Notes: generated by a model not told the origin, from the sequence alone. A stretch of 64,000 nt of DNA from VRUE01 sp963788975 (GCA_963788975.1 CAWBIJ010000004.1:558001-622000), one strand, 5' to 3'. Positions 1 to 10,566 are shown, counted from the first letter of the stretch. A program made the numbers and translations.

Positions 1-417
1 CTTCAGGTGGTCGGCGACGACGGCGCCGATCGTGTAGCACTCGCCGTCATCGGACTGCTGGCCCAGCAGGACCAGGTCGGGGCTCTCGGACTCGAGCACC
101 TTGGCCAGCGAGTAGCCGGTGGCGCAGACGTCGGAGCCGGCAAGCGCGTCGTCGGAGAGGTGCACCGAGCGGTCGGCGCCGAGCGCGACCGCCTTGTGCA
201 GGGCGCGGACGGCGGAGTCGGGGCCCATCGTCACCGCGACGACCTCCTCGACCGGGATCGCGCCGCCCTCCTTGATCTGCATGGCGGCCTCGATGGCGTG
301 GGTGTCGAAGGGGTTCAGGTTCTTCTCGCCGCTGCGGTCCAGACGCATCGTGTTGGGGTCGATGCGCTTCTGGACGGCGGCGTCCGGAACCTCCTTGACC
401 AGGACGCAGATCTTCAA
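1..417 (-). CDS. etfB: Electron transfer flavoprotein beta subunit (3' end outside window)
   Basis: Beta subunit of electron transfer flavoprotein, which carries electrons from acyl-CoA dehydrogenases towards the quinone pool. The 139 visible codons begin MKICVLVKEVPD and continue with the typical NPFDTHAIEAAMQ and VTMGPDSAVRAL segments of the FixA/EtfB family. The start is a TTG at 417-415: an AGGAGG at 430-425 lies 7 bases upstream of it, whereas the TTG at 423 would leave only one base. The C-terminal half continues beyond position 1. A perfect inverted repeat lies 32-47 bases upstream. Its neighbours are acyl-CoA and methylmalonyl-CoA genes, which fits a catabolic role. Confidence 0.92.
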   Translation of the reverse strand, partial: MKICVLVKEVPDAAVQKRIDPNTMRLDRSGEKNLNPFDTHAIEAAMQIKEGGAIPVEEVVAVTMGPDSAVRALHKAVALGADRSVHLSDDALAGSDVCATGYSLAKVLESESPDLVLLGQQSDDGECYTIGAVVADHLK

Positions 418-448
418 GTTCAAGCCTCCTTGGCTGGTTCTCAAGTGG

Positions 449-464
449 TTGACTGACCAGTCAA
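449..464. promoter_or_regulatory. TetR-type operator palindrome upstream of etfB
   Basis: Perfect 7-2-7 inverted repeat TTGACTGACCAGTCAA, 32 to 47 bases upstream of the etfB start codon. Size, AT-rich ends and placement match operators of TetR/AcrR repressors of fatty-acid and branched-chain catabolism. No TetR gene is visible in this window, so the regulator is inferred. Confidence 0.6.
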
Positions 465-469
465 TCAGT

Positions 470-958
470 CTATCTATACAGGGCGCGGCGGGAGGTTAGC
501 GGGCGCAGCAGCAAGCCGTTGTCGCGACCCTGAGGCGCTAGACGCTCGTGGCGCTCGGCGGCGCCGTCGCGGATGAACTCGACGATGTCGTCGGTTCCGG
601 CTCCGGGGGTGAAGACCGCGGCGACGCCGAGCTTCTTCAGCTCGGGGATGTCCTCGGCCGGGATCGTGCCCCCGACCGTGACCAGGACGTCGTCGACGCC
701 CTGCTCGGCGAGCAGCTCGACCACCCGCGGCACCAGCGTCATGTGGGCGCCGGAGAGGATCGAGAGGCCGACCGCGTCGGCGTCCTCCTGGATCACCGTC
801 TCGGCGATCTGCTCCGGCGTCTGGTGCAGGCCGGTGTAGATCACCTCCATGCCGGCGTCGCGCAGGGCGCGGGCGATGATCTTGGCGCCGCGGTCGTGGC
901 CGTCCAGGCCGGGCTTGGCGACGACGACGCGGATCTTGCGGGCGGTGGCGGCCTCCAT
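470..958 (-). CDS. Methylmalonyl-CoA mutase, B12-binding subunit
   Basis: Small cobalamin-binding subunit of a split methylmalonyl-CoA mutase, which interconverts methylmalonyl-CoA and succinyl-CoA. The 162 residues form one B12-binding domain: base-off/His-on motif D19-x-H21-x-x-G24 (KPGLDGHDRG), then GLSILSG and TVGGTIP, which line the nucleotide tail pocket. About 130 residues are typical for the separate subunit; the last 25 here (Arg-rich) are an extension. It lies 14 bp downstream of the large-subunit gene on the same strand, so the two are probably co-transcribed. The reading frame is intact, unlike its neighbour. Confidence 0.93.
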   Translation of the reverse strand: MEAATARKIRVVVAKPGLDGHDRGAKIIARALRDAGMEVIYTGLHQTPEQIAETVIQEDADAVGLSILSGAHMTLVPRVVELLAEQGVDDVLVTVGGTIPAEDIPELKKLGVAAVFTPGAGTDDIVEFIRDGAAERHERLAPQGRDNGLLLRPLTSRRALYR

Positions 959-972
959 CGAGCGCGGGCAGC

Positions 973-2600
<1,628 letters not shown>

Positions 2601-2634
2601 CGGCAGACAGTCTAGGCACCGAGACTTGCCACCC

Positions 2635-3421
2635 CTAGCGGCGGGCGGAAAAGCGGCGGGGAGGCGGCTTGCGGCGGGCGGCGATGCGGGAGGCGCCGAA
2701 GCCGGCGACCGTCGCCAGCAGGGTGATGGCGAGCGCGACGAGGCGGCGGCCGAGGCGCTCGAAGCGCATCGTCTGCCAGCCTTCCTCGCGGGCGATCTCG
2801 GCCAGCGGCGGGTCCGGGTTGACCACCACCGGGTTGCCGACCGCGCGCAGCATCGGCAGGTCGGAGAGCGAGTCGGAGTAGGCGTAGGAGGCGCCGAGGT
2901 CGATGTCGTGCTCGGCGGCGAAGGCCTCCATCGCCTCGACCTTGCCCGGGCCGTAGACGAAGGGACCGTCGAAGCGACCGGTGAAGTCGCCCTCCTCGTC
3001 GACCTCGTAGCGGGTGCCGATGCCGCCGTCCATGCCGAGCACGGCGGCGAGCGGCTCGACCACGCCGTTGCCGGCGGCGCTGACGATGAAGGTGGCGCGG
3101 CCGGCGTCCTGGTGGGCGTAGACCTCGTCGAGCATCTGCGGGTAGACGCGCGGCAGGATCGCCGCCATCACCTCGGGGCTCATCCGTTCGACGGTCCGCG
3201 CCGGCACGCCCGGCGATCAGCTCGCGGGCGACCCGCAGCACCTCGGTGGTGCGCTCGTCGGTGGTGCCGCGCAGGCGGTAGCGCAGGTGCTCGAACCCCC
3301 AGCTGGCGAGCTGGCGCCGGCTGACGATCCCGTGCCGGGCGGCGACGCGGGCGAACTGCATTCCCGACGACCCCGCCATCAGGGTCTTGTCCAGGTCGAA
3401 GAAAGCGGCCGCCCGCTGCAA
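2635..3421 (-). CDS. HAD-IB family phosphatase with C-terminal membrane segment, one frameshift
   Basis: Haloacid-dehalogenase IB family (SerB-like) hydrolase. The nucleophile motif AFFDLDKTL has Asp9 and Asp11; motif II lies in FIVSAAGNG and motif IV in YSDSLSDLPML. A hydrophobic stretch (LVALAITLLATVAGFG) near the end followed by basic residues suggests a membrane anchor, as in many actinobacterial HAD-IB proteins. The start is TTG at 3421. One extra C near 3209 splits the gene; without it the length is 786 bases and the product 261 residues. The substrate is not predictable; phosphoserine or lysophospholipid headgroups are possible. It is on the same strand as the mutase genes. Confidence 0.82.
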
Positions 3422-3434
3422 GCCGGCCTCCCTG

Positions 3435-4624
3435 CTAGGAGCCGTTGACCTCGATCACGATCGCGTCGCCCTGGCCGCCGCCGCTGCAGATCGCGGCGAC
3501 GCCGAGGCCGCCGCCGCGGCGGCCGCAGCTCGTGGACGAGCGACGCCGACGATGCGGGCGCCGGAGGCGCCGATCGGGTGACCGAGCGCGATCGCGCCGC
3601 CGTTGACGTTGACCTTGTCCTCGTCGACGCCGAGCATCCGCATCGAGTTGAGCGCGACCGAGGCGAAGGCCTCGTTGATCTCCCAGAGGTCGACGTCCTC
3701 GGGGCTCTTGCCGATCTTCTCCAGCGCCTGCTTGGCGGCGTTGGCGGGAGTTTTCGCCAGGTAGGGGAAGTCGTCGGCGACGGTGCCGTAGGAGAGGACC
3801 CGCGCCAGCGGCGTGCGGCCTTCCTTCTCGGCCCACTCGTCGGAGGCGACGACGATCGCGCCTGCGCCGTCGTTGACCCCGGGCGCGTTGCCGGCGGTGT
3901 GGGTGGCGTCCTCGCCGCCGATCGCGCGCAGGCCGGCGAGGGTCTCGACCGTGGTCTCGGCGCGAATCGCCTCGTCGGCCTCGATCGTCGTTTCGCCCTT
4001 GCGGGACTTGACCGTGACGCCGACGATCTCATCGGCGAGGCGGCCGGCATCGGTCGCCTCGGCGGCGAGCCGGTGCGAGCGCTCGGCGAAGCGGTCCATG
4101 TCGGCGCGGGTGATCTCCAGCTCGTTGGAGACCTCGCTCGCCTCGTTGATCATCTGCTTCTCGGTGAAGGGGTTGGTGAGGCCGTCGTGGACCATCGCGT
4201 CGATCGTCTCGACGTGGCCCATCCGGTAGCCGAAGCGGGCGCCGGGCAGCAGGTGCGGCGCCTGGCTCATCGACTCCATGCCGCCGGTGACGGCGACCTC
4301 GGTGTCGCCGGCGCGGATCGCCATGGTCGGCGATCCCGACCGAGCGCATGCCCGAGGCGCAGACCTTGTTGATCGTCTCCGAGGGGACCTCCTTGGGGAT
4401 GCCGCCCTTGATCTGGGCCTGGCGCGAGGGGATCTGGCCCTGGCCGGCCTGCAGGACCTGGCCGAAGACGACCTGCTGCGACCTGGTCGGGATCGACGCC
4501 GGAGCGCTCCAGCGCCGCCTCGATCGCGTGGCCGCCGAGGTCGGTGGCGTCGAGAGAAGAGAGTGTTCCGCCCATCTTGCCGAAGGGCGTGCGCGCGGTT
4601 CCAAGGATGACTGTGCTGGGGCAT
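3435..4624 (-). CDS. Acetyl-CoA acetyltransferase (thiolase), frame broken by five extra bases
   Basis: Thiolase, condensing or cleaving acetoacetyl-CoA or 3-ketoacyl-CoA. Catalytic motifs are all present: nucleophile Cys in INKVCASGMRS, NEAFASVAL, the His motif GGAIALGHPIGASGAR and the C-terminal Cys motif CSGGGQGDA. These lie in different frames. Single extra bases near 4619 (a CCCC run), 4482, 4323, 3545 and 3527 explain all shifts; 1190 minus 5 is 395 codons, giving 394 residues, the normal length. The start is the ATG at 4624 (MPSTVILGTARTPFGKMGG after correction). It lies 13 bp upstream of the HAD gene. Biosynthetic versus degradative role is undecided; the mutase/ETF context favours catabolism. 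Confidence 0.9.
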
Positions 4625-4728
4625 GGCTGCCTTTCTGTGGTCGTTATGCCGGGTCTCGGCTCGGACTGGAACGATAGCGCGAGGGGCTGCCGGGCTGCGT
4701 CGCGCGCAACGCATAGACTCGCGCCCCG

Positions 4729-6171
4729 ATGAAGGTGGACCGTGAGCCCAGCCGCAGCTGCCCGATGTCGAGGCCGATCTGCTCGTCGTCGGGCTCTACG
4801 AGGGCGAGGAGCTGCCCGAGGAGCTGGCGTCGACCGCCGGCGCGGGCGACGCCAAGGGCGTCTTCAAGAAGCTGACGCTGCTCCATCCGGAGCGCCCCGG
4901 TCGGACGCTGGTCGTCGGACTGGGCAAGCGCGAGGAGATGGACGCCGAGCGAGCTCGGATCGCGGCGGCGCTGGCCGCCCGTGAGGCAAAGCGCCTCAAG
5001 GCGGCCTCGCTCGCCTGGTCGCTGCCCGAGTCCGCGGACGACGAGGCGACCGCCGCCGCGCTGGTCACCGGGACGATCCTCGGCGGCTAGAGCTTCGACC
5101 GCTATCGCAGCCGGGACCCCGAGGATCCACCGCCGACCGAGATCGAGACCGCTTAGCCTGCTGTGCCGACGATGCCCTCGCCGGCGCGGCCGAGGCAGCG
5201 CGGGTCTGCGCCGAGGCTCAGAACCGCGCCCGCGACCTGCAGAGCCTGCCCTCCAACGTCGCCACGCCCTCCTACCTGGCCCAACGCGCCGAGGAGATCG
5301 CTGCTGCTCACGACGCGGTCAGCGTCGACGTCCTCGGACGCGAGCAGATCGCCGCCAAGGAGATGGGCGGGCTGGTCGCGGTCAGCCAGGGAACAGAGGA
5401 GGAGCCGAAGCTGATCGTGCTGCGCTACTCAGGCGGCGGCGCGCGCCCCGCCCTCGGCTTCGTCGGCAAGGGGGTCACCTTCGACACCGGCGGCATCTCG
5501 CTGAAGCCCTCGGGGTCGATGCACGAGATGAAGATGGACATGTCGGGCGCCGCGGCGGTGCTGGAGGCGGTCGGCGCGATCGCCGAGCTCGGACTCCCAG
5601 TCAACCTGATCGCCGTCGTCCCCTCGACCGAGAACATGCCCTCCGGCACGGCGATCAAGCCCGGCGACGTCATCACCCAGTACAACGGCAAGACGGTCGA
5701 GGTCAACAACACCGACGCCGAGGGCCGCCTGATCCTCGCCGACGCCCTCGCCTACGCGGTCGAGCATGGGAGCCGAGCGGGTCGTCGACATCGCCACCCT
5801 TACCGGGGCGGTGATGATCGCTCTCGGCTCGACCTACGCCGGACGTGATCTCCAACGACGACGAGCTGGCCGGCGAGGTCGAGGAGGTCGGGCGCGAGAC
5901 CGGCGAGCTGGTCTGGCGCCTGCCCCTGCACCCCGAGTACAAGGACTTGACCAAGGGCACGGTCGCCGACCTCACCAACGCCTCGGCCAAGCGCAAGGCG
6001 GGGACGATCTACGCCGGCTCCTTTCTCGAGGAGTTCGTCGGCGAGACGCCCTGGGCGCACGTCGACATCGCCGGCACCGCCTGGGACGTCGGCCGTGAGT
6101 ACACCGGCAAGGACGCCAGCGGCTTCGGCGTCCGCCTCCTGGTCGAGCTCGCCCGCGAGCTGGGCGACTGA
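4729..6171 (+). CDS. pepA: Leucyl aminopeptidase (M17), frame broken by six extra bases and one in-frame TAG
   Basis: Cytosolic M17 metallo-aminopeptidase. The C-terminal catalytic domain holds the two-metal site: GFVGKGVTFDTGGISLKP (Lys and Asp ligands), MKMDMSGAAAV, and VNNTDAEGRLILADAL (Asp, Glu and catalytic Arg). The N-terminal macro-like domain precedes ARDLQSLPSNVATP. Extra bases near 4741, 4753, 5153, 5163, 5768 and 5843 break the frame; 1443 minus 6 gives 479 codons (478 residues), normal for PepA. In addition a TAG at 5088-5090 stands where Tyr is expected before SFDRYRSRDP, so a substitution (TAC to TAG) must also be assumed. It is transcribed divergently from the thiolase. Confidence 0.88.
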
Positions 6172-6175
6172 CTCT

Positions 6176-6769
6176 TCACTCGCCGCCGAGCAGCATGCAG
6201 GTGGCGACTGCCGTGGGCGAGCAGCTTGCCGCTCTCGGCCGAGGTGAGGCTGGCCTCGGCGGTCGCCTGGCGGCGACCGCGGTAGAGGACGTTGGCCTCG
6301 CAGAGCACGCGGCCGGTGTCGCGGGTGATCGGCCGCACGTACTTGGCCTCGAGGCCGAGCGAGGTGTAGCCGACGCCGGCGGGCAGCGTGGTGTGGACCG
6401 CGCAGCCCAGGGCCGAGTCGAGCAGCGTCGCGGCGTAGCCGCCGTGGACGACGCCGATCGGGTTGTAGTGCTCCTCGCCAGGTTCGCCGGCGAAGACGGC
6501 TCGCCCCTCCCCCAGCTCGATCGGACCCATCCGCATCGTCACCGCGATCGGCGGCGGTGGCAGCTTGCCGGCGACGATCGCTTCCATGTACTCCATGCCG
6601 GTCATCGTCGCTCCCGCAGCCGCCGTCGGCACCGGGTCCTGCCAGACCAGGGTGCGTTGCGGGTCGTCTCTGGAGCGGCCTCGGCGAAGACGAGCGCAGC
6701 CTCGACCGCGGTGCCGCCTTCCCGTGCCGCGGCGGCGATGCGCTCTTCGGTGGCGCCGTCCTGGCTCAT
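6176..6769 (-). CDS. PaaI-type hotdog thioesterase, frame broken by three extra bases
   Basis: Hotdog-fold acyl-CoA thioesterase of the PaaI/YdiI type. The core reads VWQDPVP, MEYMEAIVAGKLPPPP, then the active-site region NPIGVVHGGYAATLLDSALG and YVRPITRDTGRV. The N-terminus (MSQDGATEERIAAAAREGG) lies in another frame and joins near 6667 if two bases are removed; an extra A near 6209 hides the true C-terminus LLAHGVATCMLLGGE and the stop at 6176-6178. Corrected length is 196 residues. The ATG overlaps the stop of a 50-codon ORF upstream in ATGA form. It is divergent from the HxlR regulator, with two palindromes between them, so control by that regulator is likely. Confidence 0.82.
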
Positions 6770-6918
6770 CTACTGTCTCCGCGCCTAATCGCATCCCGCT
6801 CACGCGCGGCACGGCGGCTTGCCGGGTAGAGCAGGTCCGCCGTGATCTCCTCCTGGCTTATCGAGATCCGCGGGGCCTTGGCTCGGTGGTGATGCCTGGA
6901 TTTCGGGATCAGCCTCAT
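6766..6918 (-). CDS. Small basic ORF coupled to the thioesterase
   Basis: 50-codon ORF starting MRLIPKSRHHHRAKAP and ending AARERDAIRRGDSR. Its stop overlaps the thioesterase start (ATGA), the usual sign of translational coupling, and it begins just 23 bp inside the palindrome at 6941-6959. No family is recognised. Because the neighbouring genes carry spurious extra bases, it could be part of a longer N-terminal segment of the thioesterase rather than an independent protein. Confidence 0.3.
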   Translation of the reverse strand: MRLIPKSRHHHRAKAPRISISQEEITADLLYPASRRAARERDAIRRGDSR

Positions 6919-6940
6919 CGTGCTCTCCAATCGCTTGCCT

Positions 6941-7003
6941 GAGTTGCTTCAAGCAACTCCCGGAGCGATCCACCCTACCCCCTTGAGTTGCTTGATGCAA
7001 CTC
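6941..7003. promoter_or_regulatory. Paired palindromic operators between HxlR regulator and thioesterase
   Basis: Two copies of one motif: GAGTTGCTTCAAGCAACTC at 6941-6959 (perfect 9-1-9) and GAGTTGCTTGATGCAACTC at 6985-7003 (7-5-7). Centres are 44 bp apart, about four helical turns. They occupy the whole divergent intergenic region, as expected for sites of the adjacent HxlR-type regulator controlling itself and the thioesterase. Confidence 0.7.
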
Positions 7004-7023
7004 AGTGTGCGAAGATCACAATC

Positions 7024-7512
7024 GTGCTCCGCAACGACTATCCGGACCAGGTCTGCTCGATCGCCCGCTCACTGGAGGTCATCGGCGAGCGCTGGACGCT
7101 GCTGATCGTCCGTGACGTGATGAACGGCAACCGCCGCTTCGACGAGCTGCAGAAGGGCCTCGGCATCGCCCGCAACGTGCTCGCGGCTCGACTGCAGCGT
7201 CTGACCGAGGAGGACATCCTCGAGCGTCGCGCCTACCAGACCTCCCCCGAGCGCTTCGAGTACTTCCTGACCGAGAAGGGCCTCGACCTCTGGCCGGCGC
7301 TGGTCTCGCTGCTCGCTTGGGGCGACCGCCACTCCCCCACCGCGGGCGGCCCACCGATGCTGATCGTGCACAAGGAGTGTGGCGGCGGGGTCAGCGACCG
7401 CGGCACCTGCGAGAGCTGCGGCAAGGTTCTGCACGCGCGCGACGCGCGACCCGTCCCAGGCCCCGGCCTGGCAGCTGCCGCCGAGAAGGCCGCGGCGCTC
7501 GCGGCGCGCTAG
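7024..7512 (+). CDS. HxlR-family winged-helix regulator with C-terminal Cys motif
   Basis: MarR-like HxlR transcription factor. It has the family N-terminus with a conserved Cys (DQVCSIARSLEVIGERWTLLIVRD), the winged helix (RRFDELQKGLGIARNVLAARLQRL) and LERRAYQTSPERFEYFLTEKG. The last 45 residues contain C-x9-C-x2-C (KECGGGVSDRGTCESCGK), a possible zinc-binding or redox element. The start chosen is GTG at 7024; an ATG at 6988 in the same frame lies inside the second palindrome and would place the operator in the coding region. The two upstream palindromes suggest autoregulation and control of the divergent thioesterase. Confidence 0.85.
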   Translation: MLRNDYPDQVCSIARSLEVIGERWTLLIVRDVMNGNRRFDELQKGLGIARNVLAARLQRLTEEDILERRAYQTSPERFEYFLTEKGLDLWPALVSLLAWGDRHSPTAGGPPMLIVHKECGGGVSDRGTCESCGKVLHARDARPVPGPGLAAAAEKAAALAAR

Positions 7513-7560
7513 CTTTGGCTGTACAGCCAGGCGATCAGGGCTAACAGCGAGGAGAGACGA

Positions 7561-8997
7561 ATGGCGACTGCGGCGGAGCTTCAGGTCAAGGACAGGATCT
7601 TCATCGGCGGCGAGTGGGTGGAGCCGGAGGGTTCGGAGACGATCGAGGTCGTCAACTCGACCACCGAGGAGACGATGGGGACGATCCGGGCCTGCACGTC
7701 GGGCGATGCCGACCGGGCCGTTCGCGCCGCCCGCGATGCCTTCGAGTCGTGGTCGCAGACCTCGCGCGAGGAGCGCGCCGGTTATCTGAGCGCGATCGCC
7801 TCTGGACTGGGCGAGCGCAGTGAGGAGATCGCGGCGACGATCGCCCAGGAGCTGGGAATGCCGCTGACACTGAGCCAGATCATCCAGGCGGGGCTGCCGA
7901 CGGGCCAGTTCGCGGCGATGCCGGGACTGATGGAGGAAGTCGCCTGGGAGGAGGAGATCGGCAACTCGAGAGTGCTGCGCGAGCCGGTCGGCGTGCTCGG
8001 CGCGATCACTCCCTGGAACTACCCGCTCAACCAGATCGCCGCCAAGGTCGCCCCCGCTCTTGCCGCTGGCTGCACCGTCGTGCTCAAGCCGAGCGAGGTG
8101 GTGCCGCTGAACGCCTTCATCCTCGCCGAGGTGATCGAGGCCGCCGGGCTGCCGGCCGGTGTCTTCAACCTCGTCACCGGCACCGGACCGGTCGTCGGCG
8201 AGGCGATCGCCGGTCATCCCGGCGTCGACATGGTCTCCTTCACCGGCTCGACCCGGGCCGGGCGGCGGGTCTCGGAGCTCGCCTCGGCGACGGTGAAGCC
8301 GGTCGCGATGGAGCTCGGCGGCAAGTCGCCGAACGTGATCCTCGACGACGCCGACCTGAGCAAGGCGGTGCCGGATGGCGTCGCCAAGTGCTACCTCAAC
8401 TCAGGCCAGACCTGCAGCGCCCTGACCCGGATGCTGGTCCCGCGCGAGAAGCTGGCCGAGGCTGAGGAGATCGCGGCGCAGACGGCCGCAGCCTTCACGC
8501 CGGGAGATCCCTTCGAGGACTCAACCCGGCTCGGCCCGCTCGTCTCCGAGGTGCAGCGCGAGCGCGTCCGCGGCTACATCGAGAAGGGCGAGGCCGAAGG
8601 GGCGAAGCTGGTGACAGGAGGCGCCGCACCTCCGGAGGGACTCGAGCGCGGCTACTTCGTCCGCCCCACCGTCTTCTCCGAGGTGAAGCCGGAGATGACG
8701 ATCGCCCAGGAGGAGATCTTCGGCCCGGTGCTGGCGATCCAGTCCTACGACGGCGAGGACGACGCGGTGCGGATCGCCAACGACACGGTCTACGGCCTGG
8801 CGGGCGGCGTCTGGTCAGCCGACCAGGAGCGTGCGATCGGCGTCGCCAAGCGCCTGCGCACCGGCCAGATCGAGATCAACGGCGGCGCCTTCAACCCGCT
8901 CGCCCCCTTTGGCGGCTACAAGCAGTCCGGCCACGGGCGCGAGAACGGCCGCTTCGCGATCGAGGAGCTCCTGCAGGTCAAGAGTCTGCAGCTGTAG
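7561..8997 (+). CDS. NAD(P)-dependent aldehyde dehydrogenase
   Basis: Aldehyde dehydrogenase superfamily, 478 residues, oxidising an aldehyde to the acid with NAD(P). Cofactor and catalytic motifs: PWNYPLNQ, VLKPSEVVP, FTGSTRAGRRV, general base Glu251 in VAMELGGKSPN, nucleophile Cys285 in NSGQTCSA, and EEIFGPVLAI. A GAGGAG lies 6 bases before the ATG. It follows the HxlR gene by 48 bp on the same strand, so the two may be co-transcribed. The closest general type is the betaine/vanillin-like ALDH group; the substrate is unknown. Confidence 0.92.
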   Translation: MATAAELQVKDRIFIGGEWVEPEGSETIEVVNSTTEETMGTIRACTSGDADRAVRAARDAFESWSQTSREERAGYLSAIASGLGERSEEIAATIAQELGMPLTLSQIIQAGLPTGQFAAMPGLMEEVAWEEEIGNSRVLREPVGVLGAITPWNYPLNQIAAKVAPALAAGCTVVLKPSEVVPLNAFILAEVIEAAGLPAGVFNLVTGTGPVVGEAIAGHPGVDMVSFTGSTRAGRRVSELASATVKPVAMELGGKSPNVILDDADLSKAVPDGVAKCYLNSGQTCSALTRMLVPREKLAEAEEIAAQTAAAFTPGDPFEDSTRLGPLVSEVQRERVRGYIEKGEAEGAKLVTGGAAPPEGLERGYFVRPTVFSEVKPEMTIAQEEIFGPVLAIQSYDGEDDAVRIANDTVYGLAGGVWSADQERAIGVAKRLRTGQIEINGGAFNPLAPFGGYKQSGHGRENGRFAIEELLQVKSLQL

Positions 8998-9018
8998 CGC
9001 CCTTGCGCGCGAGTCCGG

Positions 9019-10566
9019 CTACTGCCGCTGCAGGTCTTTGCCGGGCCCGCCGACGAGTTTGTCTTTGCCCGGGCCGCCGCGGAGAGTGTCGACTCCCCCT
9101 TCGCCGAGCAGACGGTCTTTGCCGGGACCGCCGAGGACAGTGTCCCTGCCCTTGCCGGCGCAGACCAGGTCGTTCCCGGCCAGCGCCTTGATCGTGTCGT
9201 CGCCGCCGAGCGCGACGATGACGTCGGCGCGTTTCGTGCCCTTGAGGTCGTCTTTGCCGGCGGTGCCAACCCGGGTCGCGCGCTTGCCGGCGCAGAACCG
9301 CTCCGGGGGGTCGTCGACCGGGACGACCGGGCCTGGCAGCTGCGGGCAGGAGTCCTGGGTGGCATCGTCGGCCGGGCAGGAGTCCTGGCTGACATCGCCG
9401 AACCCATCGCGATCGGCATCGGGCTCGATGTCGGCGTCGTAGAACAGTTCGCCGGCCACGGGGGTCCAACTCCCGACACTGATCACGCTCCCGTCCGGCG
9501 CGTCGTTCGGCTGCACGTAGGTCGAGCCGGAGAGAGCGGGGTCGCGGAAGGGCTGGGTTTTGAACGGCGGCGGCAGCAGGGCCACATAGCCCCCGGCCGG
9601 TATCGACAGTCGGGTCTCGAATGTGGTGATCGTCCCGAACGGGGCCGAGGCGACCGACTCCGCGGCGCTCGACCCGAGGACCGAGTAGGCGGAGCCACCT
9701 GCGGGTCCGAGCACGCGGACCCGATACGAGCCGGCCGGTGCCGCAAGCACGCGCCAGCGGACGACGACGCCATCGAAGGGCGCCGCCGTGGGCGTGCCCG
9801 CGACCGTCGTCTGGATCCGCAGGCATGCGTATCCACAGCTGTTTTCCACTTTGTACGGCCCCTGCAGCGCGCTTCCAAACAGAGTGCCTGTGCAGGCGAC
9901 GGTGGCGAGCGGGGATCCGGGGCAGAGGTCCTGCGAGGTGTCCCCGTAGCCGTCGCCGTCGTCGTCGGGCTCGAACGTGGCCCTCATGTTGACGCGGCGG
10001 TTGGAGATCGGGGTGGCGGTGAAGGAGCCGCCGAGGTCCGGACCGGGAAATGCCGATTCCCCGGCCTGGTCCGACGCGGAAGCGGTTTCGAAGATATGCG
10101 GGGTGCCATTGATGTTGGGGGAGGTCTCGAAGCGGCCGCCGAGCACGTCGCCCGCAGCGATCGGGATGCGCTCGAAGTACGTGTGCACCCCCTCCGAGAG
10201 TCCGAAGATCGGGTGTTTCACTCCCTCGCTAATCACCGTCGCGCTCGACCCGCCTGTCCGCCGGAAGGTCCGCGCCTGAACGTAGTCGCTCGCTTCGACG
10301 AGGGGCCCGACGTAGAAGCTCACCTTGGTCAGCACGCCGTCGGCGGGCGCTTCGTAGGGATTCGAGCCGCTGTCGCTCAGCTGGAATACCGAGCAGAGCG
10401 TGCACCCGCCTTTGGTGGCGATGGGGAATTCGCCGAGGAACTGAGGCGGAGCGGCGGCGACAGGCTCGGCGGCCGCGCCTAGCAGGAGAACAGCCGCGGC
10501 AGCCATTAGCGGCGTCCACCGCGAGCGAGTCACATGGGCCAGTGTCCCACGCAGGCGGCCGATCAC
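9019..10566 (-). CDS. Exported RTX-like calcium-binding repeat protein
   Basis: Secreted protein of up to 515 residues. A signal peptide (LMAAAAVLLLGAAAEPVAAAPP) is followed by two beta-rich domains, each ending in an acidic thrombospondin-3-like calcium motif (DDDGDGYGDTSQDLCP and DADRDGFGDVSQDSCP). The last 80 residues hold RTX-type nonapeptides (GGDDTIKAL, GGPGKDRLL, GGPGKDKLV) that form a calcium parallel beta-roll. The GTG at 10566 is the longest start; a GTG at 10533 would place the signal peptide right at the N-terminus and is equally credible. Only 25 bp separate it from the divergent acyl-CoA dehydrogenase. Function unknown, probably surface-associated. Confidence 0.8.
   Translation of the reverse strand: MIGRLRGTLAHVTRSRWTPLMAAAAVLLLGAAAEPVAAAPPQFLGEFPIATKGGCTLCSVFQLSDSGSNPYEAPADGVLTKVSFYVGPLVEASDYVQARTFRRTGGSSATVISEGVKHPIFGLSEGVHTYFERIPIAAGDVLGGRFETSPNINGTPHIFETASASDQAGESAFPGPDLGGSFTATPISNRRVNMRATFEPDDDGDGYGDTSQDLCPGSPLATVACTGTLFGSALQGPYKVENSCGYACLRIQTTVAGTPTAAPFDGVVVRWRVLAAPAGSYRVRVLGPAGGSAYSVLGSSAAESVASAPFGTITTFETRLSIPAGGYVALLPPPFKTQPFRDPALSGSTYVQPNDAPDGSVISVGSWTPVAGELFYDADIEPDADRDGFGDVSQDSCPADDATQDSCPQLPGPVVPVDDPPERFCAGKRATRVGTAGKDDLKGTKRADVIVALGGDDTIKALAGNDLVCAGKGRDTVLGGPGKDRLLGEGGVDTLRGGPGKDKLVGGPGKDLQRQ

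Noticed and set aside
6800..7000. 66-codon minus-strand ORF across the operator region
   Set aside because: It runs through both palindromes and the HxlR promoter and has no recognisable composition; the coupled ORF at 6766-6918 in another frame is better supported.
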